Origin: Aquidulcibacter sp. | GTDB taxonomy: Bacteria; Pseudomonadota; Alphaproteobacteria; Caulobacterales; Aquidulcibacteraceae | Reading direction: 5' to 3' | DNA length: 39,010 bases | Assembly: GCA_027532555.1 (NCBI GenBank) | Contig: JAPZTJ010000045.1 | Location: 1 to 39,010, forward strand | Program-made: the position numbers and the translations under genes | Shown: positions 1 to 7,174 of the stretch, one piece after another | Layout of the letters: every line of letters begins with the position of its first letter | Numbering within the stretch: the stretch's first letter is position 1 | Notes under the pieces: model-generated | What the model saw: only the letters and a program-made list of their open reading frames with translations | Database searches by the model: none | Told to the model about the DNA's origin: nothing

Positions 1-80
1 GAAAAGCGACGCCGACGGCCCAGATCAACAACATCAAGTCGACCCCCATATCCCGCTGCTATCGTCTGTAACGTCTCCAT
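1..80 (-). CDS. Possible transposase N-terminus (partial, runs off left edge)
   Basis: A minus-strand reading frame opens with ATG at 80-78 and stays open to the edge, giving METLQTIAAG followed by GGRLDVVDLGRRRRFS. The basic-aromatic RRRRFS stretch about 20 residues in resembles the start of the helix-turn-helix OrfA proteins of IS66- or IS3-type insertion sequences, which often read RRRRWS or RRRFS before the first helix. Only 26 codons are visible, so this is a weak resemblance and not an identification. The neighbouring DUF6994-type gene has an atypical C-terminus, which would fit an insertion here. No terminal inverted repeat could be confirmed. Confidence 0.3.
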   Translation of the reverse strand, partial: METLQTIAAGYGGRLDVVDLGRRRRF

Positions 81-108
81 ACGCACAGTAACTAGCCCAG
101 TTCATACC

Positions 109-642
109 TCACCGGTATGTGGCCCTCGCCGAATGGATACGGAAATCCTGGAACAGATTGAAAAAATCGCGGTATCTTTCGAAGACATCCGATAACGGGC
201 TTGGTTGTCCCAAGTAGAATCGGCGAATGCATTCCAGAGTCAGGTCAAACCGGTCGGCAATTTTGCTATTGAAGCCCCGTGCGCCGTTTATCGTCTGCTT
301 CCCGTCGATGACGTTGCCGGGAAAGATCATCATTCCGCCAATTGTATAGCCGATATACCTGAAGCCCTCATTGTCTTCTTCGGGGAACTCCCGAATGATG
401 TGTTGCATCGACTTCCACCGGGTGAAGGTTGGAATTACGGAATCGCTGGCGAGTTGGAATTCACCCAGTCCGGATTCATGATGAAGATATTTTTTTGGGC
501 GCGTATCATCTAGTTGGAAATGGTGGCCGGTAGGCAACTCTTTGCTCCAGAGGAGCTTATGGTATCTCCGCAATGTAGGGCTGTATGTATCGGGATCCTT
601 GCCGCCCGCATCGGTTCTGAAATCAAAGGAAATATCGATCAT
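109..642 (-). CDS. DUF6994-like protein, function unknown
   Basis: The frame extends upstream to a GTG at 714, but the family-like sequence begins at the ATG at 642 (MIDISFDFRTDAGGKDPDTY), followed by SPTLRRYHKLLWSKELPTG; I therefore chose 642, giving about 177 residues. The opening motif and the later block ending in ERYRDFFNLFQDF match what I recall of the DUF6994 family, whose role is unknown. No membrane segment, signal peptide or catalytic motif is visible. The last residues (RIHSARATYR) do not look like the family ending, so the gene may be cut short by an insertion or rearrangement near position 140. It stands alone on the minus strand, back to back with the abiE operon. Family call from recall only. 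Confidence 0.55.
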   Translation of the reverse strand: MIDISFDFRTDAGGKDPDTYSPTLRRYHKLLWSKELPTGHHFQLDDTRPKKYLHHESGLGEFQLASDSVIPTFTRWKSMQHIIREFPEEDNEGFRYIGYTIGGMMIFPGNVIDGKQTINGARGFNSKIADRFDLTLECIRRFYLGQPSPLSDVFERYRDFFNLFQDFRIHSARATYR

Positions 643-914
643 CGGCTGAAAGCTCGCTTTTATAAGTTGGACAAATTTAGAAAACGCTTGAATTCTTCTA
701 TAAAGGCGGATCACGCCGAAACATCAACCTTGACCTGAATTGCCAACCGTATGCGTGCCCCTCTGCTTCGATTTCTTTCCATGGCAATTTGGAGTCGTCC
801 AGTTATTTGACCAAGTGCCGGCATGCGAGAGATGCGTTCTGATAACAGGAGAGGCGAACGGCTTGAAGGCATTATCGGGGCCTCAGTTGTGCTTGAGTGG
901 ACTTGGCTTATGTC
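643..914. other. Intergenic stretch with no recognised gene
   Basis: Together with the abiE promoter that follows, this forms a gap of about 340 bases between divergent genes. Short open frames exist on the plus strand, for example around 740-934, but their predicted products are Cys- and Leu-rich without family resemblance and lack a convincing ribosome binding site. I see no repeat or RNA gene here. Confidence 0.4.
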
Positions 915-944
915 TTGACCATCAAGCGTCGTGAGTGATATTAA
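915..944 (+). promoter_or_regulatory. Predicted sigma-70-type promoter of the abiE operon
   Basis: A -35 box TTGACC at 915-920 and a -10 box TATTAA at 939-944 are separated by 18 bases. The expected start of transcription, around 950, falls on the first base of the inverted repeat at 950-970 and about 37 bases before the abiEi ATG. This is a sequence match only. Confidence 0.5.
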
Positions 945-949
945 GTCTA

Positions 950-970
950 GGACAATATCTTAATTTGTCC
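950..970 (+). promoter_or_regulatory. Candidate AbiEi operator (inverted repeat)
   Basis: The arms GGACAA (950-955) and TTGTCC (965-970) are perfect inverted repeats separated by nine A/T-rich bases. The site sits across the predicted transcription start and 17 bases before the abiEi start codon. AbiEi antitoxins of the characterised Streptococcus system repress their own operon by binding inverted repeats in the promoter, so this is a natural candidate site. Binding itself is inferred. Confidence 0.45.
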
Positions 971-986
971 GAGATAAAGTATCAAA

Positions 987-1604
987 ATGAACAATGCGCA
1001 AACCCAAAGTGAAAAGATCGTCCAGCTTCTCTCCGAGAAGACAATGGCGCGTGCACATGAGATTCTCAAAGAAGGTGTCACGGCCGCAACATTGGCGCGC
1101 GCGGTCGCAAGTGGCAAGATCCAGAGACTCACACGCGGCCTCTATCAACTCCCCAATGCCGAACTAGATGCCGATAGCACGCTTGCCGAAGTCTCAAAGC
1201 GGATCCCCAAAGGGCGTATCTGTATGAGCACTGCGCTTGCCTATCACGGACTCACCGATCAAATGCCAAGACAGGTCTGGATCGCCATCGGTGCGAAAGA
1301 CTGGGAGCCCAAGCTGGACTTCCCATCCATCCGAATTGTTCGCTTTCGGAAACCCTATCTCGAGTATGGTGTCGAGCGGCACATGATTTCGGGTGTCGCC
1401 GTACCGATCTATTCGGTAGCTAAGGCACTTGCGGACGCGTTCAGGAATCCAAAGCTGGTTGATCGCTCTGTTGCAATAGAGAGTCTGCGCAGCGCCATAA
1501 CTCAGCGCAAGGCAAGCCCATCAGAAATCGCACAGGCCGCCGTCGACTGTGGAGCTTGGAAGGTGATGCGCCCCTATCTTGAGGCGATGACGCACAATGG
1601 TTGA
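987..1604 (+). CDS. abiEi: Type IV toxin-antitoxin system antitoxin AbiEi
   Basis: This 205-residue protein is the antitoxin and autorepressor of an AbiE type IV toxin-antitoxin pair. The N-terminal third (about residues 10-50) is a winged-helix domain of the AbiEi type, with the recognisable ARAVASGKIQRLTRGLYQLP block. The rest is the antitoxin domain, including RICMSTALAYHGLTDQMP and VPIYSVAKALADAFRNPKLV. In type IV systems the antitoxin does not bind the toxin but counteracts its effect and represses the promoter. The start ATG at 987 follows a GAGATAAAG purine stretch. It overlaps the toxin gene by 8 bases, so the two are translationally coupled. A promoter and an inverted repeat lie directly upstream. 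AbiE systems give abortive phage infection and can stabilise mobile elements. Confidence 0.9.
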   Translation: MNNAQTQSEKIVQLLSEKTMARAHEILKEGVTAATLARAVASGKIQRLTRGLYQLPNAELDADSTLAEVSKRIPKGRICMSTALAYHGLTDQMPRQVWIAIGAKDWEPKLDFPSIRIVRFRKPYLEYGVERHMISGVAVPIYSVAKALADAFRNPKLVDRSVAIESLRSAITQRKASPSEIAQAAVDCGAWKVMRPYLEAMTHNG

Positions 1605-2463
1605 TGGTCAAAAGAACATGGCTGCATCGGTTCGTCAGAGGCTTCAGAATCTGTCGCGCCTTAAGAAGCGAGATTTCGGCCTTATACTGGTCAATTATGG
1701 TCTTGAGCGATTCATCTATCGGCTATCGGTATCCCCCTTTCGTGACAGGTTTGTCCTTAAAGGTGGAATGTTGGTCACGCTCTGGACCGGTGATGAAGCA
1801 CGCACAACAAGAGATGCAGACTTTTTAGGTTTTGGTGAGCTTGATGAGGAAAAGCTCAGAATGATCTTTACCGAAATCATGGTGATTCAAACGGAAGATG
1901 GGCTCATCTTCGACACCGCCAATTTGACGATAGAATCAATCCGCGACGACCAGATCTATGGCGGTGCGCGGCTGAAGACTGTTGCTCTGCTTGAGAAGGC
2001 CAGAATACCGATAACCATCGACATCGGACTTGGCGACGCCCTCACCAATCCTGACTATGTCATTGACTATCCATCGATGCTGGATCAACCGATTGTAAAT
2101 CTGCGTGCCTATCCTCCGGAAACCGTAATCGCGGAGAAGTTCCAGGCCATTGTCGCGCTTGGCTTAGCCAACGGAAGAATGAAAGACTATTACGATTTGT
2201 GGGCGCTTCCAGCTGTCTTGACGATAGAGCCCGCCGCACTTGATTTAGCCATTTCCGCTACGTTTGAGCGCCGTGAAACAAATATCCCAACGCTCGTTCC
2301 GCCGGGACTCGCGCAGACCTTTTTCGACGATCCCGAAAAGAAACAACAATGGGTCACTTATGCCGCCTCAATTGGACTGGATGGCGTATCGTTGGAGCAA
2401 GTCGTCTCGTCAATATGGGCTTACCTAGGACCAAGCTGCGAGCGGCTCAATCGCGTTCGCTAA
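1597..2463 (+). CDS. abiEii: Type IV toxin AbiEii, nucleotidyltransferase
   Basis: This 288-residue protein is the toxin of the AbiE pair, a DNA polymerase beta-like nucleotidyltransferase; related AbiEii/MenT toxins transfer nucleotides to RNA targets such as tRNA acceptor ends. The fold signature is visible: the FVLKGGML motif at about residues 50-57, then TRDADFLGFG around residues 71-80 supplying the paired catalytic aspartates, and ITIDIGLGDALTNP further on as the third acidic strand. The block ETVIAEKFQAIVALGLANGRMKDYYDLW is typical of the family C-terminal half. The length is normal and the gene looks intact. The ATG at 1597 overlaps the end of abiEi by 8 bases. The gene converges with the minus-strand HTH gene after a 69-base gap. 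Confidence 0.9.
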   Translation: MVDGQKNMAASVRQRLQNLSRLKKRDFGLILVNYGLERFIYRLSVSPFRDRFVLKGGMLVTLWTGDEARTTRDADFLGFGELDEEKLRMIFTEIMVIQTEDGLIFDTANLTIESIRDDQIYGGARLKTVALLEKARIPITIDIGLGDALTNPDYVIDYPSMLDQPIVNLRAYPPETVIAEKFQAIVALGLANGRMKDYYDLWALPAVLTIEPAALDLAISATFERRETNIPTLVPPGLAQTFFDDPEKKQQWVTYAASIGLDGVSLEQVVSSIWAYLGPSCERLNRVR

Positions 2464-2532
2464 CGTGTCCACCACGTCAAAATCGAAGGCGTTTAACTCA
2501 ATTAGGGCGTTAATGTTGACGCAGGCTTCGCG

Positions 2533-3024
2533 TCAGTGGTCGTGTGTCCAAGTAGAAACCCTCCGACGTTCGGAAAGCCATTCCATCACTTCATCTTGTC
2601 GATAGCCGACCGTTTGATTGGTTAGCTTGTAAAATGGCGGCCCTTTGCCGGAGCAGCGAAGCTTTGCCAAGGTAGACATGGTCAGGCCCAGGAGCTCTGC
2701 CAGTTCCGGGGCGCGCAGCAAGGCTCGCGCATCTAAATCGCCTAAAGCGCGTCCGTGGTGCAGGATCTCGCGTCTATGAGCGGATGGCCGTCCCGGACGG
2801 CGAGGGGGGGTAGGTTCCGGTGGTAAGGTCACGTCATTTGCTGGCACGGCCGGGCTGACGGCTTCCAATTGTACCCCATGATCAGAGTTTGCTGGCTGCA
2901 AGCTGATGCTGGGTGGCGGTTCGCTTGTAATGGTCCTGGTCTGTGTTGATTGTTCCGGCAACTGCCAGTCAGCAAACATATCCAATTGCCCGGTAAGGGC
3001 TGCATCGGGCTTTCGTTTTGCCAT
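2533..3024 (-). CDS. AlpA/MerR-like helix-turn-helix DNA-binding protein
   Basis: This 163-residue protein has a polar, Pro-rich N-terminal half (about residues 1-85) with no recognisable fold, and a C-terminal small DNA-binding domain (about 95-155): LRAPELAELLGLTMSTLAKL, then GKGPPFYKLTNQTVGYRQDEVMEWL. That pattern is the AlpA/excisionase-type winged helix used by mobile-element regulators and recombination directionality factors. It is the last gene of the conjugation operon, starting 3 bases after the lytic transglycosylase stop, with a GGGAG ribosome binding site 7 bases upstream. A regulator of transfer or excision would fit, but no integrase is visible in the window to pair with it. 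Confidence 0.7.
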   Translation of the reverse strand: MAKRKPDAALTGQLDMFADWQLPEQSTQTRTITSEPPPSISLQPANSDHGVQLEAVSPAVPANDVTLPPEPTPPRRPGRPSAHRREILHHGRALGDLDARALLRAPELAELLGLTMSTLAKLRCSGKGPPFYKLTNQTVGYRQDEVMEWLSERRRVSTWTHDH

Positions 3025-3027
3025 GAT

Positions 3028-3753
3028 CTATCTCCCTGTGCCCGCTCGACATTGGCTCCGATTGCGGATCCCGCGTCCTGCTGTAAGGGCGAGATAGCAA
3101 TCTATGCCGTCGCGGACATAGTTTTGGGTCTCAATGATATCGGGCACACGGCCCAAACGGGCCACACGATTGGGGCCCGAATTATAGGCGGCCAGTGCCA
3201 ATCTAATGTCGCCGAACCGGCCGATCTGGATGGCAAGATAACGAGCGCCTGCACGTAAGTTCTCCTCGCTATCAAACGCATCACGCACGCCAAGCTCTGC
3301 AGCGGTTCCAGGCATCAATTGCGTGAGACCTTGTGCACCGACCGGACTAATGGCCCGGTGATCGTAGGCGCTTTCAATAATGACGAGCGCATGCAGGAGT
3401 TTCGGGTCCAGGCCTGTCTCGTTTGCGATCCTCGAGATGAGCTTTTCGAGGGGCTGAATTGACGGTAAAAGCCGCACGTCTCCTAATTCATCTGTAGACG
3501 GACTGTTTGGGGTGTTGGTGTCGTTTTGAGGGCGAACCTTGCTTTTGGTCTGATCGCTTTGCGGGCGCAAGAAAGCAGCATCACGGCTTGCCGGGTCGAT
3601 CAATGGCTGCCTGCTGCCCAGACCAGAACTCGCAAAAAGAGTTCCGCCAGATGTTGCCCAATCGACAGGCTCGGCCAGCGCAAAGCTTGGCGTTGAGGCC
3701 ATTAGGGCTAGGCTCCAGGCCAGGATAAGTGGAACGGAGGCGCGGACTACCAT
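3028..3753 (-). CDS. Lytic transglycosylase of the conjugation system (VirB1-like)
   Basis: A 241-residue secreted SLT-family lytic transglycosylase. Such enzymes cleave the glycan strands of peptidoglycan and open the wall for assembly of the conjugative T4SS. The N-terminus has a signal peptide (basic residue, hydrophobic LILAWSLALMAST, cleavage near FALA-EP). A low-complexity linker follows, then the catalytic domain from about residue 110: HALVIIESAYDHRAISPVGA with the catalytic glutamate in IESAYD, then GLTQLMPGTA, RAGARYLAIQI and the LAAYNSGPNRV signature. It overlaps the upstream signal peptidase gene by 7 bases and sits in the trb operon, which supports a transfer role rather than housekeeping wall turnover. 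Confidence 0.9.
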   Translation of the reverse strand: MVVRASVPLILAWSLALMASTPSFALAEPVDWATSGGTLFASSGLGSRQPLIDPASRDAAFLRPQSDQTKSKVRPQNDTNTPNSPSTDELGDVRLLPSIQPLEKLISRIANETGLDPKLLHALVIIESAYDHRAISPVGAQGLTQLMPGTAAELGVRDAFDSEENLRAGARYLAIQIGRFGDIRLALAAYNSGPNRVARLGRVPDIIETQNYVRDGIDCYLALTAGRGIRNRSQCRAGTGR

Positions 3754-4253
3754 GTGATAACCGCCCGATAGATGCCGACCAGTTCGTCCTTCGTGATGGG
3801 ACCGAAGTAGCGGCTGTCAAAGCTTGATGGATGGTCGCCGAGGAGGAAGACCTCATTTGGGGGCAAGGTCCGACAGCCATGCCACGCCGGGATGGGAATG
3901 CCTTGTCGATCCGAACGAGCAGCAGCCAAGGTTCTTTTGTTGATTGTAACCACGCTGTCCTGACGACACACAAGATCACCAGAGAGCCCTGCAACCCGCT
4001 TGATCAGTATCGTATCTTTTGGATAGCCAAGTTTCTTGACCAGATAGTTCCGGGCAGCGCTATTCATCGGCATCGCTATAATGTCGCCTCGTTTGAGACC
4101 ATCAACTTCCCCCATTCGTAAATAGGCACCTTTAGCCATCGAGGGGGTCTCGTTCAGGATCACGGGCGGTTTTGTCTTAAGCTGGGGCAAAGCCGTGTTC
4201 GCAACAAACAAGCTTTGGACGAGCGCGATCATAAGGAGGGGACTTGCGTTCAT
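3747..4253 (-). CDS. traF: S26-family signal peptidase, TraF-like
   Basis: A 168-residue membrane-anchored serine peptidase. In RP4-type systems TraF processes and cyclises the TrbC pilin. The N-terminal hydrophobic stretch (about 5-20) is the anchor. The S26 boxes are present: ETPSMAKGAYL with the nucleophile Ser38, LIKRVAGLSGD with the general base Lys85, and GDHPSSFDSRYFGPI around residues 139-152. The TrbC pilin is encoded in the same operon at 12390-12722, so its substrate is available. The gene overlaps trbI by 4 bases and the transglycosylase gene by 7. The length is typical for TraF. Confidence 0.88.
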   Translation of the reverse strand: MNASPLLMIALVQSLFVANTALPQLKTKPPVILNETPSMAKGAYLRMGEVDGLKRGDIIAMPMNSAARNYLVKKLGYPKDTILIKRVAGLSGDLVCRQDSVVTINKRTLAAARSDRQGIPIPAWHGCRTLPPNEVFLLGDHPSSFDSRYFGPITKDELVGIYRAVITW

Positions 4254-5494
4254 GGCGCAGGCTCCAAAATCAGATCACGGGTCAGGAGCACCTGAACTCT
4301 GGATCCTTGGGCAATGCGAATGGTCGGTTTGACTTCAAGTTCACGGTCAATCAGGCGACCGCCAACCCGCGCTGCTTCAATCGAGGCGGCATCGCCAGCA
4401 TCGCCCATAAAGGAGTTGGACTTGCCATCACCATCACGCCTTGCCGCTTCCCCCAACGTGGTAATCGCACCGGAAAAGAGCGAAGCAATCACCAATTGAC
4501 CCAAACGCCGATCAACTCGTCCCATTACACCGCCAGCCCCAGCGCTATCCACACCCGGTTCCTTGTTGAGGCTTATAGAGCGCCCATCGGCGAAGATAAT
4601 GCGTTCCCAGACTACAAAGGCGCGGCGCTCGCCATAGGTCTGATCACCATCAAACCGACCCAGCAGTCGCGCACCCTGCGGGATAAGCAAATATTGGCCT
4701 GAAACCGTATCAAATACGTTCTCGGTCACAAGGGCGACAACGCGGCCTTCACGCTGTGTATCTATGGCCGTCAGAAGGGCTGCTGGAATAACTGTACCGG
4801 CCTTTAACTCATGGGGCGATACGGGAGCGAGTATGGCGCGATCGCCATACACTTCTTGATAGTCCGACTTTCGTGAAATGCTTGGCTGATCGGCTCGGGC
4901 TGGAGGCATTGGGGTAGGAGCTGTGCTGATGGCGGCGCGAGAAAATGGCTCGCCGAAGAACAGGCCTGACTTTCGTGCCAAGTCTAATTCACTTGATCCG
5001 TTCATAGACTGTGGGCTTGCTCGTGACGGTCCACTTGATGGACGATACCGGGTCTCGGATGGGGCTCTATCAACAATCACACGCGATGGATGGGCAGGAC
5101 CTGCATCTGTGATCGGATTAATGTCTGGCGCCATCTCAGGATCCTCAATTGGCGCGTCGGTTTTTGCCTTGGTCAGATCGGCATAGGTAACGGGATTATT
5201 GCTTAGGACGTCCGCAGGTTTCACCGAGCCAGTGGGTGTCTGTTTGCTTTCTTCTCGAGCTTTGGCACGCGCATCCACCTGTAAGAAGGGATCAAGGACA
5301 AAGACAAAGATAACTGCCCCACACATAATGGTCGCAGCACCGCCCAAAATAGACATGACAGCAGCAAGTCTGATCTTGACGGGCTTTGGCTCGTCCACCC
5401 GGGTATTGAGCGGCGCTTGGCCACCTTGCAACGGCGGGGTTGCTGCAGCCCGATCCACGGGGTTCAACAAAGGAAGCTCTAGATTTTCGCTCAT
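4250..5494 (-). CDS. trbI: TrbI, VirB10-like T4SS channel protein
   Basis: VirB10/TrbI proteins span from the inner membrane to the outer membrane core complex and pass energy signals along the channel. The chosen ATG at 5494 forms an ATGA overlap with the trbG stop and has AGGAG upstream, giving 414 residues (MSENLELPLL...); the open frame runs further upstream, but inside trbG. A single membrane segment lies at about residues 45-70 (AAVMSILGGAATIMCGAVIF). A Pro-rich periplasmic linker follows, and then the C-terminal barrel domain with VIPAALLTAIDTQREGRVVA, YLLIPQGARLLGRFDG and WERIIFADGRSISL. The gene looks intact. Confidence 0.92.
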   Translation of the reverse strand: MSENLELPLLNPVDRAAATPPLQGGQAPLNTRVDEPKPVKIRLAAVMSILGGAATIMCGAVIFVFVLDPFLQVDARAKAREESKQTPTGSVKPADVLSNNPVTYADLTKAKTDAPIEDPEMAPDINPITDAGPAHPSRVIVDRAPSETRYRPSSGPSRASPQSMNGSSELDLARKSGLFFGEPFSRAAISTAPTPMPPARADQPSISRKSDYQEVYGDRAILAPVSPHELKAGTVIPAALLTAIDTQREGRVVALVTENVFDTVSGQYLLIPQGARLLGRFDGDQTYGERRAFVVWERIIFADGRSISLNKEPGVDSAGAGGVMGRVDRRLGQLVIASLFSGAITTLGEAARRDGDGKSNSFMGDAGDAASIEAARVGGRLIDRELEVKPTIRIAQGSRVQVLLTRDLILEPAP

Positions 5495-6498
5495 GGCAGA
5501 TCTCCTCTGCGCTCGATCTTCACAATCTGGGGACGCTCTCCTCCAATGCGCAGCTCGGCCTTTTGAAACAGGCGGTCGACAACATAGGAATTGCCGTGCT
5601 TGCGCCAATTGGTGAGTTGAGCCTCGCCTTGTTCATTCATGACAAAGAGAGGCGGGGCTTCGGTCGTGCCGAGGGTGTCGGGAAAGGTGATGAAGGTCTG
5701 CCGGCCATCATCATGAACTGATACTGGCGTCCATTCGGGCTTCCGCCATCCTGTCCGGATCCGGTACGCTTCAGGACCGTGGGCTTTGAGGATGGGTGCA
5801 CGTGTTGTGGGCTTTGGATCTGTCGCGGCAGGCCCCACTGCCACCTGGCTTGTGGGGGCCTGTGGCAGTGGGTGGGTCCAGGACACCGCAGCATTGAAGG
5901 CTTCGCTCTCACCAGATGCCTTAAGCGCGAGCAAGTAAACACGCCGATTGGTGGTCACGACCATATTGGTGGCAAGACCTGCGCGATAAGGCTTGATTAG
6001 AAGATGTGTCTGGACGGTCTCGGCTTCGCCTGAAGTCGTGTCGCCAATCATCCAGCGCTCCGTATCGCCCGCCGCCTTGCTGATGATCTTTTCGCCCGGT
6101 TCCAAACTAAGAGCCGTTATCCGCATCGGTGCGGTCCAGACTTCATAGACACGGCCTGGCTCATAGCCAAAGACTTGCGCCGCATTCATAAAGCCATCGG
6201 CTCGCGACGGGGCTAAGGCTTCAGCATTAGCAGCTCGAATGGCTGCTGGACCGACTTTGGGCGTGCGGGCTTCTTGAGTTTGAACTGTGACTTGAGCTGT
6301 CCGGGCTTGGGGACGTCGCTTTGTGCTCTTGGCCTTTTTGGCGCTATGAGACCGTGCATTGCCATGAGCCTCGCTTGAGCGTGCTTTGGCACCTGCTTCA
6401 CTTGGCATAGCCAGCGGCAAGGATAGGGTCAAAAGCAAGGCCAAGCCTGTGGCGTAAGCCGTGGCCGTGCCGCCAATTATTGAGCGTCGAGTGTCCAT
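5491..6498 (-). CDS. trbG: TrbG, VirB9-like outer-membrane core protein
   Basis: TrbG/VirB9 forms the outer ring of the T4SS core with VirB10. I chose the ATG at 6498 (MDTRRSIIGG...), which has GAGGAC just upstream and is followed by a signal peptide (ATGLALLLTLSLPLA); this gives 335 residues. The longer open frame overlaps trbF too far to be real. A Lys/Arg/Ala-rich segment follows the signal peptide. The VirB9/CagX domain begins near residue 110 with the strand GRVYEVWTAPMRITALSLEP and continues through HLLIKPYRAGLATNMVVTTN and the C-terminal YVVDRLFQKAELRIG block typical of the family. It overlaps trbF by 22 bases and trbI by 4. Confidence 0.92.
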   Translation of the reverse strand: MDTRRSIIGGTATAYATGLALLLTLSLPLAMPSEAGAKARSSEAHGNARSHSAKKAKSTKRRPQARTAQVTVQTQEARTPKVGPAAIRAANAEALAPSRADGFMNAAQVFGYEPGRVYEVWTAPMRITALSLEPGEKIISKAAGDTERWMIGDTTSGEAETVQTHLLIKPYRAGLATNMVVTTNRRVYLLALKASGESEAFNAAVSWTHPLPQAPTSQVAVGPAATDPKPTTRAPILKAHGPEAYRIRTGWRKPEWTPVSVHDDGRQTFITFPDTLGTTEAPPLFVMNEQGEAQLTNWRKHGNSYVVDRLFQKAELRIGGERPQIVKIERRGDLP

Positions 6499-7172
6499 GA
6501 GATGTCCTCGATTTTGATGCCAAGTGGATTTTTCATAAGCTCGGCTTCCGAGCGGGGCGGCTCGAAGCGAACGGTCACGAGCGCGCGCCAGCGTTCGGCT
6601 CCGCCACTCATGCCATTGGTGAATTTCTCTTCCCGCCACTGAATATCGAAGGTCTTCTCCGATCTAGCGACGACATTGAGAATACTGACCGCGATCGCCT
6701 CACGTCCCGCATTGGCGAACGGATCATGTTCTTGCGCCCAAGCGTTCAAATAGGCCGCAGACTTGGGCGTGGTAAAATCATAGGCCCGCATGAAGTTCTG
6801 TCGGATCAGGACCGGATCGACGCTCCGTCCGCGCACATCGGCAACCCAGCGCGACAGCGCAAAAGAGACTTGGGCTTCATTGGGTCGATAGGTCTGATCA
6901 AGGGCGGTGATTTTCTGTGTCTGTCCCCAACTTGAAACCTCGACAATGAAAGGTTTGACGACGGAGCGTTGGGCTTGAACCCACCAGCCAGCTCCCAAGA
7001 AGCCTGCAAAGATAAGCGTCCCAAACGCCATATTCCGCCAATTGCGGGCATGGGAGAGCGTTAGACCCATACGGTCATCCCAGACCTGGCCTGCCCGCTG
7101 ATAGGGCGTGGCGATGGGTGTCGCGGATAGGGCCTGATTGCCCACGGGCTTAGGCCTGAAGAAAGGATGCAT
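6477..7172 (-). CDS. trbF: TrbF, VirB8-like T4SS inner-membrane protein
   Basis: A 231-residue VirB8/TrbF homologue, the inner-membrane assembly factor of the T4SS. The short cytoplasmic N-terminus (MHPFFRPKPVGNQ) is followed by one membrane helix (about residues 48-68, NMAFGTLIFAGFLGAGWWVQ) and a periplasmic NTF2-like domain with the family blocks ALSRWVADVRGRSVDPVLIR, FDIQWREEKF and ERWRALVTVRF. An AGGAGG ribosome binding site lies 7 bases before the ATG, inside the end of trbL; the intergenic gap is 2 bases. Confidence 0.92.
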   Translation of the reverse strand: MHPFFRPKPVGNQALSATPIATPYQRAGQVWDDRMGLTLSHARNWRNMAFGTLIFAGFLGAGWWVQAQRSVVKPFIVEVSSWGQTQKITALDQTYRPNEAQVSFALSRWVADVRGRSVDPVLIRQNFMRAYDFTTPKSAAYLNAWAQEHDPFANAGREAIAVSILNVVARSEKTFDIQWREEKFTNGMSGGAERWRALVTVRFEPPRSEAELMKNPLGIKIEDISWTLDAQ

Positions 7173-7174
7173 GA

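Noticed and set aside
740-934. 64-codon plus-strand frame upstream of abiEi
   Set aside because: It has no family resemblance or ribosome binding site and its end overlaps the predicted abiE promoter.
2463-2534. Terminators between the converging abiEii and HTH genes
   Set aside because: Short stems exist (ACGTG/CACGT at 2463-2477 and TGACGC/GCGTCA at 2517-2535), but neither is followed by a T-run on the appropriate strand.
4244-4702. Plus-strand open frame opposite trbI
   Set aside because: It is antisense to the conserved barrel domain of trbI.
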